Assembly (NCBI RefSeq): GCF_900142605.1
Contig: NZ_FRBL01000014.1
Coordinates: 43,943-107,942 of the forward strand
DNA length: 64,000 nt
DNA from: Chitinophaga jiangningensis
Lineage (GTDB): Bacteria; Bacteroidota; Bacteroidia; Chitinophagales; Chitinophagaceae
Reading direction: 5' to 3'
Below the pieces are notes generated by a model. It searched no databases. It was given only the letters and a program-made list of their open reading frames with translations, and was not told where the DNA came from. The position numbers and the translations under genes are program-made. This document shows, piece by piece, positions 44,611 through 54,100 of this stretch (position 1 is the first letter of the stretch; each line of letters begins with the position of its first letter).

Positions 44611-46551
44611 ATGATGAATATCACTTTTCCAGATGGCGCGGTGCGACAGTATGAAGCTGGCGCAACTGCATTGGACATCGCCAAATCCATTAGTGAGGGA
44701 TTGGCGCGTAAGGTTTTGGCTGCAAAAGTAAACGGGGAGGTAGTGGATGCCACCCGTCCTATTACGACGGATGCAACGTTGCAGTTACTTACGTGGACGG
44801 ATACGGATGGAAAGTCAACCATGTGGCACTCTTCTGCTCACCTGATGGCAGAAGCGCTGGAAGCGCTGTACCCTGGCGTAAAGCTGGGTATCGGCCCTGC
44901 AATTGAAAACGGTTTTTATTACGATATAGACCTGGGAGGTCGCACCATCACCGAAGAAGACCTGAGAAAGATCGAAGCGAAAATGGTGGAACTCTCCAAA
45001 CAAAACAGCATCTACACCCGCGCGGAGGTAAGCAAGGCAGATGCGTTGAAATATTTCACTGAAAAGGGAGATGAGTACAAACTGGAACTGATCAACGATC
45101 TGCAGGATGGTACCATCACTTTCTATACACAGGGTGGCTTTACGGATCTTTGCCGTGGACCGCACATCCCTAACACCGGCTTTATCAAGGCTATCAAGCT
45201 GACTAACATCGCAGGTGCATACTGGCGCGGTAACGAAAAGAACAAAATGCTGACCCGTATTTACGGTATCACTTTCCCTAACCAGAAAGAGCTGGATGAA
45301 TACCTGACACTGGTGGAGGAGGCGAAAAAGCGTGACCACCGTAAGCTCGGTAAGGAACTGGAATTGTTCACCTTCTCTGAGAAAGTGGGCCTGGGCCTGC
45401 CGATGTGGTTGCCTAAAGGTGCGCTGCTCCGTGAGCGTCTGCAACGTTTCCTCCAGGAAGCGCAGATGGAAACCGGCTACCTGCCTGTGGTTACACCGCA
45501 TATCGGTAACAAAAACCTGTATGTGACTTCCGGTCACTACGAAAAATATGGTAAAGACAGTTTTCAGCCGATCCACACCCCGGAAGAGGGAGAGGAATTC
45601 ATGCTGAAACCAATGAACTGTCCGCACCACTGCGAACTATATAAAGCATCGCCTAAGTCATATAAAGACCTGCCGGTTCGCTTTGCCGAATTTGGTACTG
45701 TGTACCGTTACGAGCAACATGGTGAACTGCATGGCCTGACCCGCGTAAGAGGCTTTACTCAGGACGATGCGCACTTGTTCTGCCGCCCTGACCAGGTGAA
45801 GGAAGAGTTCATGAAAGTGATCGACCTGGTACTGTACGTATTCAATAGCCTCGGTTTTACAAACTATACCGCACAGGTGTCCCTGCGCGATAAGGAAGAC
45901 CGCAGCAAGTACATCGGTACCGATGAGAACTGGGAACTGGCTGAACAGGCTATCATCGAGTCAGCAGCTGAAAAAGGCCTGCCTACCGTTATTGAATACG
46001 GTGAAGCGGCTTTCTACGGTCCTAAGCTGGACTTCATGGTAAAAGATGCACTTGGCCGTAAGTGGCAGCTGGGAACCATCCAGGTAGATTACAACCTGCC
46101 GGAGCGTTTTGAGCTGGAATATATTGGTGCAGATAATGCCAGACACCGTCCGGTAATGATTCACCGTGCACCATTCGGTTCGCTGGAACGCTTCATTGCG
46201 GTGCTGATCGAACATTGCGGCGGTAAATTCCCGCTGTGGCTCACACCTACCCAGGTGAAAATTCTGCCTATCTCCGACAAAACACAGGCATATGCAGAAG
46301 CAGTAGCCGCGGCACTGAAAAAAGCCGATATCCGCGCTGAAATCGACGACCGTAGCGAAAAGATCGGAAAGAAGATCCGCGAAGCAGAATTGGCAAAAAT
46401 CCCTTATATGTTAGTGCTGGGTGAAAAAGAAGCGACCGACAACCTGGTAGCGGTACGCCGCCAGGCCAAAGGGGACCTCGGAGCCATGACGCTGGAGCAG
46501 TTCGTTGGACTGGTAAATGAAGAAGTGGTGAATAGAAAACCATTCGAATAG
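44611..46551 (+). CDS. thrS: Threonyl-tRNA synthetase
   Basis: A 646-residue class II synthetase, full length. An N-terminal TGS domain (1-60: [20 protein letters not shown]) precedes the editing domain with [11 protein letters not shown] (HxxxH metal site). The catalytic core has [14 protein letters not shown], whose Cys binds the active-site zinc, motif 2 [19 protein letters not shown] and motif 3 ([18 protein letters not shown]). The C-terminal anticodon domain starts [14 protein letters not shown]. The start is placed at the ATG at 44611 (MMNITFPDG), since the TTG at 44599 only adds four residues not seen in the family. infC follows 172 bases downstream, as in the usual thrS-infC-rpmI-rplT cluster. 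Confidence 0.97.
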   Translation: MMNITFPDGAVRQYEAGATALDIAKSISEGLARKVLAAKVNGEVVDATRPITTDATLQLLTWTDTDGKSTMWHSSAHLMAEALEALYPGVKLGIGPAIENGFYYDIDLGGRTITEEDLRKIEAKMVELSKQNSIYTRAEVSKADALKYFTEKGDEYKLELINDLQDGTITFYTQGGFTDLCRGPHIPNTGFIKAIKLTNIAGAYWRGNEKNKMLTRIYGITFPNQKELDEYLTLVEEAKKRDHRKLGKELELFTFSEKVGLGLPMWLPKGALLRERLQRFLQEAQMETGYLPVVTPHIGNKNLYVTSGHYEKYGKDSFQPIHTPEEGEEFMLKPMNCPHHCELYKASPKSYKDLPVRFAEFGTVYRYEQHGELHGLTRVRGFTQDDAHLFCRPDQVKEEFMKVIDLVLYVFNSLGFTNYTAQVSLRDKEDRSKYIGTDENWELAEQAIIESAAEKGLPTVIEYGEAAFYGPKLDFMVKDALGRKWQLGTIQVDYNLPERFELEYIGADNARHRPVMIHRAPFGSLERFIAVLIEHCGGKFPLWLTPTQVKILPISDKTQAYAEAVAAALKKADIRAEIDDRSEKIGKKIREAELAKIPYMLVLGEKEATDNLVAVRRQAKGDLGAMTLEQFVGLVNEEVVNRKPFE

Positions 46552-46636
46552 AGTCATTCATAAATGTGGAAAAAAAGAATATAAGCAGATGAACATTACT
46601 ATTTTCAGGTATGTTTATTGCTATGGAATTTCACAT

Positions 46637-46644
46637 TAACTTTG
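46637..46644 (+). promoter_or_regulatory. Promoter -7 element of infC
   Basis: TAACTTTG matches TAnnTTTG, about 80 bases ahead of the infC ATG; a TTG lies 16 bases upstream. It implies infC has a promoter independent of thrS. Confidence 0.5.
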
Positions 46645-46723
46645 CAGGAAATTGTTTAGGGTCCATGGCAGGAATGTGGACCATGGACTATGGACAATTA
46701 ATTACTTAACTTTTATTTTTTTA

Positions 46724-47389
46724 ATGCAAAACAGACCCAAACCAAGTTTTAACGGTGGCAACAGGGGCAACAGAAACCCTAATTTTCGCAGAGAACAACA
46801 ACAGGAACACCGTACCAACAGAATGATACGCGTGCCTGAAGTAAGGTTGGTAGGCGACAATGTAGAGGTGGGTGTTTACAAAACAGAAGACGCTCTGCGC
46901 ATGGCAGAAGAACAGGCATTAGACCTGGTGGAGATTTCTCCAAACGCAGCGCCACCTGTATGCCGCATCATCGATTATAACAAATTCCTTTACGAGAAGA
47001 AGAAGAAGGAAAAAGAAATGAAGGCGAATGCGCATAAAAGCGAGGTGAAAGAAATCCGCTTTACGCCAAACACCGACGATCATGACTTCGACTTCAAAGC
47101 AAAGCATGCAGAAAAATTCCTGAAAGACGGTAATAAGGTAAAAACTTATGTTCAGTTTAAAGGTCGTGCTATCATGTTCAAAGAGCGTGGTGAGCTAATC
47201 CTGCTGAAATTCGCTGAAAGACTCGCCGAAGTTGGTGGTCTGGAAGGGATGCCAACCATGGAAGGTAAACGTATGATTGCCATCTTTGCCCCAAAAACAG
47301 CAAAGAAAAAAGACAAACAGCCTAAAGAAAATAAAGAGCCCAAAGAACCGCGCGTAGCCGAAAGCAAGCCGGAAGAAGGCGCTCAGTAA
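46724..47389 (+). CDS. infC: Translation initiation factor IF-3
   Basis: A 221-residue factor. The start is placed at the ATG at 46724 (MQNRPKPSFNGG); the frame is open to 46652 but that portion lies in untranslated leader with no family resemblance. A basic, Asn/Gly/Arg-rich N-terminal stretch of about 30 residues precedes the IF3_N domain (IRVPEVRLVGDNVEVG, EDALRMAEEQALDLVEISPN, PPVCRIIDYNKF). The IF3_C domain begins VKEIRFTPNTDDHDFDFK, and the tail is a Lys/Glu/Pro-rich extension typical of Bacteroidota. Normally rpmI and rplT follow directly; here they do not, and lie 9 kb away on the other strand. Confidence 0.96.
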   Translation: MQNRPKPSFNGGNRGNRNPNFRREQQQEHRTNRMIRVPEVRLVGDNVEVGVYKTEDALRMAEEQALDLVEISPNAAPPVCRIIDYNKFLYEKKKKEKEMKANAHKSEVKEIRFTPNTDDHDFDFKAKHAEKFLKDGNKVKTYVQFKGRAIMFKERGELILLKFAERLAEVGGLEGMPTMEGKRMIAIFAPKTAKKKDKQPKENKEPKEPRVAESKPEEGAQ

Positions 47390-47410
47390 TTTTCACGGGT
47401 TCTGATATTT

Positions 47411-47446
47411 AAGCAGCCACGCGATTTGTGTGGCTGCTTTACTTAT
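47411..47446 (+). terminator. Terminator after infC
   Basis: AAGCAGCCAC (47411-47420) pairs with GTGGCTGCTT (47430-47439), then TACTTATTTAT. The U-run is interrupted, so the terminator is moderate. It ends the transcript where rpmI would normally begin. Confidence 0.65.
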
Positions 47447-47547
47447 TTATACCTGTATGAGCTAACGGGCATGGATATATTTTAATAATGATCCATGGAA
47501 TAACAATTTGATTACCTTCGCTGTATACCATAACAAAAAGCCGAACC

Positions 47548-48528
47548 TTGCTGAAAAAAGAACTGCGCATTATACTCATCTCGCTGGCAGTGAGCTTTGT
47601 ACTTACCGCTGCGAAATTTCTTGCGTATATGCTCACCCACTCCGTAGCCATCCTCTCGGATGCACTGGAGTCTATCATTAACGTAGTGGCAGGGGCCTTC
47701 GCCAGCTACAGTATTTATCTCGCAGGCAAGCCTAAAGATGAAAACCATCCTTACGGCCATGGAAAAGTAGAGTTCTTCTCCATCGGCTTTGAAGGTGCCA
47801 TGATATTTTTCGCTGGTATCCTTATCCTGGTTAAGGCTGTACAGTACTTTATTTTCCCGCAGGAGCTGCATAAAGTTGAAAGCGGCCTATGGCTGTTGGG
47901 CGGCACTACACTGGCCAATCTGATATTGGGCCTTTACCTGCGCCGCTCCGGGAAGCAGTTAAATTCCCTCACCATCAGTGGTAACGGACAGCACATCATG
48001 ACGGATGTGTATAGTAGTCTGGGGCTGATTATAGCGCTGGTGGTTATTCATTTTACCGGCTGGCATTGGCTCGATCCTGCGGTATCCATCGTTATGGGCG
48101 TGCTGATTCTGATTAACGGTTATCGGCTGATGCGCCGCTCTATTTCCGGACTGATGGACGAAACGGATATGCAGGTGGTGGACCGCGTGATCCGCGTATT
48201 ATCCGCAAACCGCGGGCATAACTGGATCGATATGCACAATATGCGGACACAGCAATATGGCAACAATTATCACATTGATTGCCATATTACCCTGCCTTAT
48301 TATCTGGAATTAAGTGAGGTGCACGACGAGGTAAAAAGGGTAGAGGAGCTGGTCAGCAAAGAGTTTGAAAACGGAGAAACCGAATGCTTTATTCATACGG
48401 ATCCCTGTATACCTATCTGTTGCCATTACTGCCTGAAGGCGGAATGCCCGGTAAGAAGTCACCCTTTCACCGGGGAAATCACCTGGAGCCGTGATAACGT
48501 ATTACCTAACCGCAAACACGGTTTATAA
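47548..48528 (+). CDS. Cation diffusion facilitator (CDF) family metal transporter
   Basis: A 326-residue inner-membrane metal/proton antiporter. Six hydrophobic segments are visible in the first 200 residues. Signature motifs include AILSDALESIINVVAGAF in TM2, HPYGHGKVEFFSIGFEG in the loop after it, and GQHIMTDVYSSLGLI with the HxxxD zinc-site pattern in TM5. A cytoplasmic C-terminal domain ends with a Cys-rich tail (CIPICCHYCLKAECPVRSHPF) that may bind metal. Translation probably starts at the TTG at 47548: no in-frame ATG or GTG is available between the promoter-like TACCTTCG at 47513 and the conserved N-terminus. It converges with a serine hydrolase gene with no gap between the stop codons. 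Confidence 0.88.
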   Translation: MLKKELRIILISLAVSFVLTAAKFLAYMLTHSVAILSDALESIINVVAGAFASYSIYLAGKPKDENHPYGHGKVEFFSIGFEGAMIFFAGILILVKAVQYFIFPQELHKVESGLWLLGGTTLANLILGLYLRRSGKQLNSLTISGNGQHIMTDVYSSLGLIIALVVIHFTGWHWLDPAVSIVMGVLILINGYRLMRRSISGLMDETDMQVVDRVIRVLSANRGHNWIDMHNMRTQQYGNNYHIDCHITLPYYLELSEVHDEVKRVEELVSKEFENGETECFIHTDPCIPICCHYCLKAECPVRSHPFTGEITWSRDNVLPNRKHGL

Positions 48529-49737
48529 CTACTCTTCACCGGCTTCCTCTCCATCTCCATGACCCAGCATTTCCCGGATAGGTTTCACTGCATGGTAGAT
48601 GCCCCTGTTGTATTTATTACCGAGAATAATGAGTGTGGTGCTGTCTTGTATAAAGCGGTAAAACACGGTATTGTTACCATGCCACCAGCCGTTGTGGTAG
48701 ATGATGTTGCGACTGCTGTCCGGATACACCATGAGGCGCCATCCCAGGCCGTAGTTGCGGATACCGGGTTTTTCATGGCTGTAAGGCGTATACGCCGCCT
48801 TCAATGTTTCTTCTTTTAACAGGTTACCGGAATACAGTGCCTGGTCCCATTTCAGCATATCACGCGCGGAACTGTAAATACCCTTATCACCCATTACACC
48901 ATCGAAGTAAGTGTCCGGTTCCAGCTGCCCGTTGTACTTGTGACTCTGGGTCTGGTGGGGCCTTACAGCAGATGCAGGATCATACACGAAGGTGTTGGTC
49001 ATGCCCAGTGGCTTAAAGAATGTTTGCTGCATAAAGTCAGCATATTTCTGCCCGCTTACTTTTTCTATGATAGAAGCCAGCAGGAGGTAGTTGGTGTTGC
49101 AATACTGAAAATGAGTGTTTGGGAGATGTTGAATCCGCGGTCGGTGTAATTCCATGAGGCGGATCACTTCATCGTTGCTAATGAACCGGGATGGTTCTTT
49201 CCAAAGGCTGTCGCAGAAATACAAATAATTAGGAAGGCCGCTTCTGTGGTTCAGCAGCATTCTTACTGTTATGCCTTTATAAGGAAATTCCGGGAAGAAG
49301 GTTTGCAGACTATCTTCCAGGGAAAGTTTTTCTTTGTCGGCCAGCCACAGCACTGCTGCGCCGGTGAATGTTTTAGAAACGGATGCCAGCTGGAACGAGG
49401 AGGAATCCATGATTGGGGTTTTGGTCCGGTAGTTCTCCAGGCCATGATATTTTTCAAAAATAATCACCCCTTTTCTGGCCACAATCATGGCACCGTTGAA
49501 GCCTGTACGAACAAACTTACTATAGAAATTTTCCAGCTCTCCCTGGAGCTGAATAGTCCTTGGTGCATGTAGGATGGCTTCCTGCTGCGCTGTTGTTAGC
49601 TTTAGTGTGTATAGTGCACTGTCTGCCGCTTTTTTCGTTTTCTCCGCCGCTTTGCGTGCTGCTGTGCTCTGACAGCTTGATATGATTACAACTCCTGAAA
49701 TAGTGAGTAAGATGCCTGCTGCTTTCAATCGCTTCAT
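48529..49737 (-). CDS. Beta-lactamase-related serine hydrolase, lipoprotein
   Basis: A 402-residue exported protein of the class C beta-lactamase/penicillin-binding-protein-like family. A lipoprotein signal ends VIISSC (Cys22). The active-site motif SVSK (SxxK) in LASVSKTFTGAAVLWL and the Tyr motif YCNTNY (YxN) are both present, with HNGWWHGNN at the third motif position (HxG). Proteins of this type act as D-aminopeptidases, esterases or cell-wall peptidases more often than as resistance enzymes, and the substrate is open. The stop codons of this gene and the CDF transporter abut. It is transcribed alone. Confidence 0.88.
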   Translation of the reverse strand: MKRLKAAGILLTISGVVIISSCQSTAARKAAEKTKKAADSALYTLKLTTAQQEAILHAPRTIQLQGELENFYSKFVRTGFNGAMIVARKGVIIFEKYHGLENYRTKTPIMDSSSFQLASVSKTFTGAAVLWLADKEKLSLEDSLQTFFPEFPYKGITVRMLLNHRSGLPNYLYFCDSLWKEPSRFISNDEVIRLMELHRPRIQHLPNTHFQYCNTNYLLLASIIEKVSGQKYADFMQQTFFKPLGMTNTFVYDPASAVRPHQTQSHKYNGQLEPDTYFDGVMGDKGIYSSARDMLKWDQALYSGNLLKEETLKAAYTPYSHEKPGIRNYGLGWRLMVYPDSSRNIIYHNGWWHGNNTVFYRFIQDSTTLIILGNKYNRGIYHAVKPIREMLGHGDGEEAGEE

Positions 49738-49948
49738 TATGAAGTGTGTGACTCTTTTAATGTCTATGTTTCCCGAACGGTTAATTCATTAACACGAAAT
49801 TACTTACGAATGTTAACCACGTCCAAATAAAAACCACCCGGTTTTCATGTTTTAACGCATTTTTAAGAAAAAGATTCCTGTAGGCGTTGAAAAAAATGAA
49901 ACACTTTGTGTAGTTATTTAGATGGAATCTAAAATAAAATACTAAGTA

Positions 49949-49979
49949 TTTGATTATTCTTAAACATCCAGTAGATTTG
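49949..49979 (+). promoter_or_regulatory. Promoter of serA
   Basis: TTTG at 49949-49952 and TAGATTTG at 49972-49979 with exactly 19 bases between, fully matching the Bacteroidota consensus. The leader to the ATG at 50060 is about 75 bases. The rest of the 322-base gap (49738-50059) is AT-rich with no supported gene. Confidence 0.78.
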
Positions 49980-50059
49980 TGCCCTGTTAATGCCCGCCAA
50001 AGCAGCAATTATTAAGCCAATTGCCAGAAAGGAATACACATATAATTATATATAATACT

Positions 50060-51295
50060 ATGGATCAGCACAAATTGACAAGTTATCCGAAAGAGAAGAT
50101 CAGCATTTTATTGTTGGAAAACATCAGCGATGCCGCTGTTGCAGAGTTCACCAACGCAGGCTATTCGGTACGTAAGTTGTCGGGCGCGCTGAGCGAAGAT
50201 GACCTGATAGCAGAAATCAAAGATGTTCACCTGTTGGGCATCCGTTCCAAAACGCATGTAACCAAAAAGGTACTGGATGCAGCCAAGAAGCTGCAGGCGA
50301 TTGGATGTTTCTGTATCGGAACCAACCAGGTAGATCTGAAATCGGCCACGGAAGCCGGTGTGGTGGTGTTTAACGCACCTTACTCCAACACCCGCTCGGT
50401 AGCGGAACTGGTAATTGGCCTGTCAATCATGTTGATTCGTCGTATTATAGATAAGAACAACGCTGCCCATAACGGTACCTGGATGAAGGAAGCTACCGGC
50501 AGCTATGAGCTGCGTGGTAAAACACTGGGTATCGTAGGCTATGGTAATATCGGATCACAGGTGAGCGTACTGGCAGAAGCCATGGGGATGAACGTGATGT
50601 ATTACGACGTGGAAACCAAGCTGCCACTGGGTAATGCTACACAGATCCGCACCATGAAGGATTTATTTGCGCAGGCAGATATTATTTCCCTCCACGTGCC
50701 TTCCACGAAATCTACCGCTAACATGATCAAAGCGGAAGAGCTTTCTTATGCCAAACCAGGTGCGATTTTCATTAACTATGCACGTGGAGAGGTGGTAGAC
50801 CTGGATGCCCTGAGAGACGCGCTGGTAGCTGGGAAACTGTCCGGTGCCGCCATCGATGTGTTTCCGGTAGAACCGGAGAAAAACGGCGCTGCCTTCTCCA
50901 CACCTTTACAAAAACTGCCTAATGTGATACTGACACCGCATATCGGTGGAAGCACGGAAGAAGCACAACATAATATAGGCCTCGACGTTAGTGCCAAAAT
51001 GCTGAACTACCTGGAAAAAGGTGCCAGCTTCGGCTCTCATACCGTGCCTGCCATCAGCGTGCCTGCGGTAGAAAACACCCACCGTATCCTGCATATTCAC
51101 GAGAACGTGCCAGGGGTATTGTCGGCCATCAACACCGCCCTTTCCGCCAATAAAATCAACATCCTGGGGCAGTACCTGAAAACCAATGATACCATTGGTT
51201 ACGTAGTGCTGGACGTGGACAAACAGCTGTCCGCCGAAGCCCTGGCCCTGCTGAAGGAAGTGCCGCACACGATTAAGACAAGATTGCTGTACTAA
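50060..51295 (+). CDS. serA: D-3-phosphoglycerate dehydrogenase
   Basis: A 411-residue NAD-dependent enzyme that opens serine biosynthesis; the length equals E. coli SerA. The ATG at 50060 is used, since the TTG at 50021 adds 13 residues upstream of the conserved start. The Rossmann motif GIVGYGNIGSQVSVLAEAMG, the substrate Arg in NYARGEVVD, and catalytic His in LTPHIGGSTEEAQ are all present. The C-terminal ACT domain (HENVPGVLSAINTALSANKI) indicates feedback control by serine, in the tetrameric E. coli type without the extra ASB domain. It has its own strong promoter and probably a single-gene transcript. Confidence 0.96.
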   Translation: MDQHKLTSYPKEKISILLLENISDAAVAEFTNAGYSVRKLSGALSEDDLIAEIKDVHLLGIRSKTHVTKKVLDAAKKLQAIGCFCIGTNQVDLKSATEAGVVVFNAPYSNTRSVAELVIGLSIMLIRRIIDKNNAAHNGTWMKEATGSYELRGKTLGIVGYGNIGSQVSVLAEAMGMNVMYYDVETKLPLGNATQIRTMKDLFAQADIISLHVPSTKSTANMIKAEELSYAKPGAIFINYARGEVVDLDALRDALVAGKLSGAAIDVFPVEPEKNGAAFSTPLQKLPNVILTPHIGGSTEEAQHNIGLDVSAKMLNYLEKGASFGSHTVPAISVPAVENTHRILHIHENVPGVLSAINTALSANKINILGQYLKTNDTIGYVVLDVDKQLSAEALALLKEVPHTIKTRLLY

Positions 51296-51389
51296 GTTTT
51301 TTGCTGAATAGATGCGTGAGGTTTCTCAGGCCGTAAATGCGCCTTTGGCATCAGGAGCGATCTCTTATTCGCAATGCAGCAAGGCCGGC

Positions 51390-51433
51390 CCGCGCGCAGC
51401 GCGGAATTGGACCAGCAAAACCGAAGGTTTTGC
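51390..51433. repeat. Two-hairpin palindromic element, shared with 12224-12268
   Basis: CCGCGC-GCA-GCGCGG (51390-51404), the exact hairpin found at 12224, followed by GCAAAACC-GAA-GGTTTTGC (51415-51433). It sits between the serA stop and its likely terminator. Confidence 0.55.
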
Positions 51434-51463
51434 ATACAAAAATCTAGGACAGTCAATATAATA

Positions 51464-51507
51464 AACCGGGTGAAAGGGTATCATGCTCTTTTCACCCGGT
51501 TCTTTTT
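51464..51507 (+). terminator. Terminator downstream of serA
   Basis: AACCGGGTGAAA (51464-51475) pairs perfectly with TTTCACCCGGTT (51490-51501), then CTTTTT. It stands 170 bases after the serA stop, with the palindromic element in between. Confidence 0.8.
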
Positions 51508-51621
51508 AGTGCATTCACCCCGAAATATTGCCCTTTCATCGACTCCCCGCTCACCCGAAAATGTTTTTGCTTACCTTGTTGAGAAATAGCTATCTTATGG
51601 CCCGAAATAATGTTGTTTTTC

Positions 51622-52419
51622 ATGAAATTTAACAGGTCAATTTTAGCCGGAACCGCAGTAGTGGCCGGTTTGCTATTTTCAGTTGCAGTGAAGGCCCAGG
51701 ATGAAGATCCGAATAAGTGGGCACCGGCAGGACTCAAAATCGATGGCAAGGCAAATGAATGGCCAAAGCCACTGACGTTCTATAACAATGACGCTAAACT
51801 ATTTTACACCATAGCGAACGATTCCAATAACCTGTATGTTGTAATTAATGTTCCGGACCAGGTGAGTAAAATGAAAATAATGAGGGCAGGTTTTACGTTT
51901 TCAGTGAATCCGACCGGAAAGAAAAAAATCGTTTCCTCCGTGACATTCCCGCTGTTGGGAGAAGCAGCTCCGGAGGTGGTAGAATCCCAGAATCAGCGTA
52001 ACTCTGTAGAGTGGCAGCGCAGTATCCTGCAGAATGCGAAACAGATTAGCGTGGAAGGGCTGACAGGTGTACCAGATGGTATTTTGCCCGTAAAAAATGA
52101 TAAGCAAATCGAATCAGCCGCGTCACTGGATGAACAGGGCAACCTGGTATGTGAAATCGCTATTCCGCTGCAATACCTTGGCTTAGCCATCAACAACGAT
52201 AAGCCCATCGCTTACCGGTTTAAAGTAAATCCGCTCAACCGCGACGACCGTAAAGCAAAAGAAAAGGAAGTGAAAGACAGGATCGCTGCCATGCAGGCGG
52301 CCGAAAAAGAAGGCAAAACACCGCCTCCGATGCCGGCAGGTTTAAGCGGGCCGGGAATGGAAAATCTCTTCTATCCGAAGGATTTCTGGACCCGGCAGAT
52401 CATGGCTACCCACAAATAG
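51622..52419 (+). CDS. Exported protein with a CBM9-like domain
   Basis: A 265-residue exported protein. From the ATG at 51622 (a second ATG twelve bases upstream also possible) a signal peptide runs to about residue 24 (VAVKAQ). The region about 38-230 reads as a carbohydrate-binding family 9-like fold: LKIDGKANEWPKPLTFYNNDAKLFYTI, NLYVVINVPD, then a later strand EIAIPLQYLGLAI. The C-terminus has a charged KEKEVKDRIAAMQAAEKEGK helix and a Pro/Met/Gly-rich end. The function is unknown; sugar binding is possible but not proven. The S41 peptidase gene follows after 37 bases and is probably co-transcribed. Confidence 0.68.
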   Translation: MKFNRSILAGTAVVAGLLFSVAVKAQDEDPNKWAPAGLKIDGKANEWPKPLTFYNNDAKLFYTIANDSNNLYVVINVPDQVSKMKIMRAGFTFSVNPTGKKKIVSSVTFPLLGEAAPEVVESQNQRNSVEWQRSILQNAKQISVEGLTGVPDGILPVKNDKQIESAASLDEQGNLVCEIAIPLQYLGLAINNDKPIAYRFKVNPLNRDDRKAKEKEVKDRIAAMQAAEKEGKTPPPMPAGLSGPGMENLFYPKDFWTRQIMATHK

Positions 52420-52456
52420 CTTCCTGAAAAAAATATTTCATATAGCCCTAATAGTT

Positions 52457-54040
52457 ATGCAACAGCAACTTCACAAATTCGCCGGTAAGTTTACAGTGGC
52501 TGCATGCTGTGTGGCATTGTTCTTTTCGTGCCGGAAAGACAAGCTGTCCACCGATGGCAACGGTAATGGCGGCGGCGGTAATGGTAACGGTTCCACCGCC
52601 TTATCTGCAGAGGATTCCCTCAAATACCTGATGTATAACATCATGCAGGTATCCTACGCAGATGGTGGCCGTAATAAATCACAGGGTTTGCCTACCTACT
52701 TTTGGTATAACTCGGTGCCTGCCATTAATCCGCTGGATAGTAAATACAGTTCCGCGGACGTATTATTGAGCACAATGGCCCAATATGCCATCAATCCTGC
52801 CACCAAAAGGCCGTACGACCATTACAGCTTCCTGGATCGCACCGGCTCGCTCACCAATAAACTGCTCAACGGAATTTCTGCTGCTACCACCGTTGCAGCA
52901 ACCAGCGGAGATGTAGGGCTGGACTATGGAGCTGCCTGGGATGCAGATAATCAAAAGGTGCGCTTCTTTGTACTGTATGCCGACAAAAACAGCCCTGCCG
53001 GTAAGGTAGGGGTGACCAGAGGATACGAAATCATCTCTATAAATGGTAATAGTAAATTTGATACTACTGCTACATTTCTGAACCAGGCTTACAATGCTAT
53101 CCTGAATTCAGCTAATGTAACGTTGGGCTTTAAAAGGCCCGATGGCAGTACGTTTACATCCAACCTGGCCGCAGGTACCTATAACGTAAATCCGGTCGCA
53201 TTTGATTCCGTACTTACCATGGGCACAAAAAAAGTGGGCTATTTTGTGTTGTATACCTATTCAAGTGTGACTAATTCCAGCGGCGATCCTACCAATACCA
53301 AAACCGCTATAGACGAGGCTTTTACCAAGTTTAAAGCAGCTGGTATTAATAACCTGATCGTTGACCTTCGCTATAATGGTGGTGGTGCAGTGTCTACGGC
53401 GGAATACCTGGACAACCTGATTGCGCCGGCTACAGCCAAAGGAAAGGTGATGTACAATTACCAGTACAACGATAAATTGCAGGCGGTTGCTACTTCGATA
53501 GACCTGGAAACCGTAGTGAACTTCTCCAATTCCGACCCTGGTGGCCTGACGCTGGAGAATGTATTTTTTGTTACCAGTCGTAATACCGCTTCTGCCAGTG
53601 AGCTGACGCTCAATAACCTGCGCCCGTATATGACAGTACAGCTGGTGGGCGATACCACGTATGGTAAACCGGTTGGTTTTATCGACTTCAATATATCCAT
53701 GTACGATAGTACCCATACGAAAAAGTACCTGGCGGATTTGTATGCAATTAATTTCGCTACTACCAACGCAAGCGGTTCTGGTGGCTATTATACAGGCATT
53801 GCGCCACAGGCGTTAGCAAGAGACCTGATCAATGTGCCCTGGGGAAATATTGTGTATGATGAGAATTTGAATATGATCAATAATTACCTGAAAGGGAATG
53901 GATATAGTATCACAAAAACTGCCAGAACTGAATCCCTGATGCCTTCGCTGTCTGCTATTAAAAGTGCGACAAAAATGGCAGGATTCAATGGCATGGTGGA
54001 TTACCGCCTGAGTAAACAGATTCAGCAGGCATTGAAATAA
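52457..54040 (+). CDS. S41 family peptidase, lipoprotein
   Basis: A 527-residue exported protease-like lipoprotein. The lipobox ends LFFSC (Cys25), followed by a Gly/Asn-rich linker (DGNGNGGGGNGNGS). A PDZ-like segment lies near 175-245 (KVGVTRGYEIISINGN) and the tail-specific protease domain near 250-500 (NNLIVDLRYNGGGAVSTAEYL). The catalytic Ser is in TSRNTASASELTLNN and the Lys candidate in TTYGKPVGF, as in CtpA-type Ser-Lys proteases. It probably trims periplasmic or surface proteins. It follows the CBM9-like gene by 37 bases and ends at a strong hairpin shared with the GH20 gene. Confidence 0.9.
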   Translation: MQQQLHKFAGKFTVAACCVALFFSCRKDKLSTDGNGNGGGGNGNGSTALSAEDSLKYLMYNIMQVSYADGGRNKSQGLPTYFWYNSVPAINPLDSKYSSADVLLSTMAQYAINPATKRPYDHYSFLDRTGSLTNKLLNGISAATTVAATSGDVGLDYGAAWDADNQKVRFFVLYADKNSPAGKVGVTRGYEIISINGNSKFDTTATFLNQAYNAILNSANVTLGFKRPDGSTFTSNLAAGTYNVNPVAFDSVLTMGTKKVGYFVLYTYSSVTNSSGDPTNTKTAIDEAFTKFKAAGINNLIVDLRYNGGGAVSTAEYLDNLIAPATAKGKVMYNYQYNDKLQAVATSIDLETVVNFSNSDPGGLTLENVFFVTSRNTASASELTLNNLRPYMTVQLVGDTTYGKPVGFIDFNISMYDSTHTKKYLADLYAINFATTNASGSGGYYTGIAPQALARDLINVPWGNIVYDENLNMINNYLKGNGYSITKTARTESLMPSLSAIKSATKMAGFNGMVDYRLSKQIQQALK

Positions 54041-54054
54041 TCGTATTTCCTTCG

Positions 54055-54100
54055 AAAAGAGCGCTGCGAATTTGCTTCGGCAAATTCGCAGCGCTCTTTT
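54055..54100. terminator. Long bidirectional terminator between S41 peptidase and GH20
   Basis: AAAAGAGCGCTGCGAATTTGC pairs over about 20 bases with the sequence 54080-54100, around a TTCG tetraloop (54076-54079); the stem is flanked by A and T runs on both sides. The T-run touches the stop codon of the GH20 gene. Intrinsic terminator for both genes. Confidence 0.88.
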
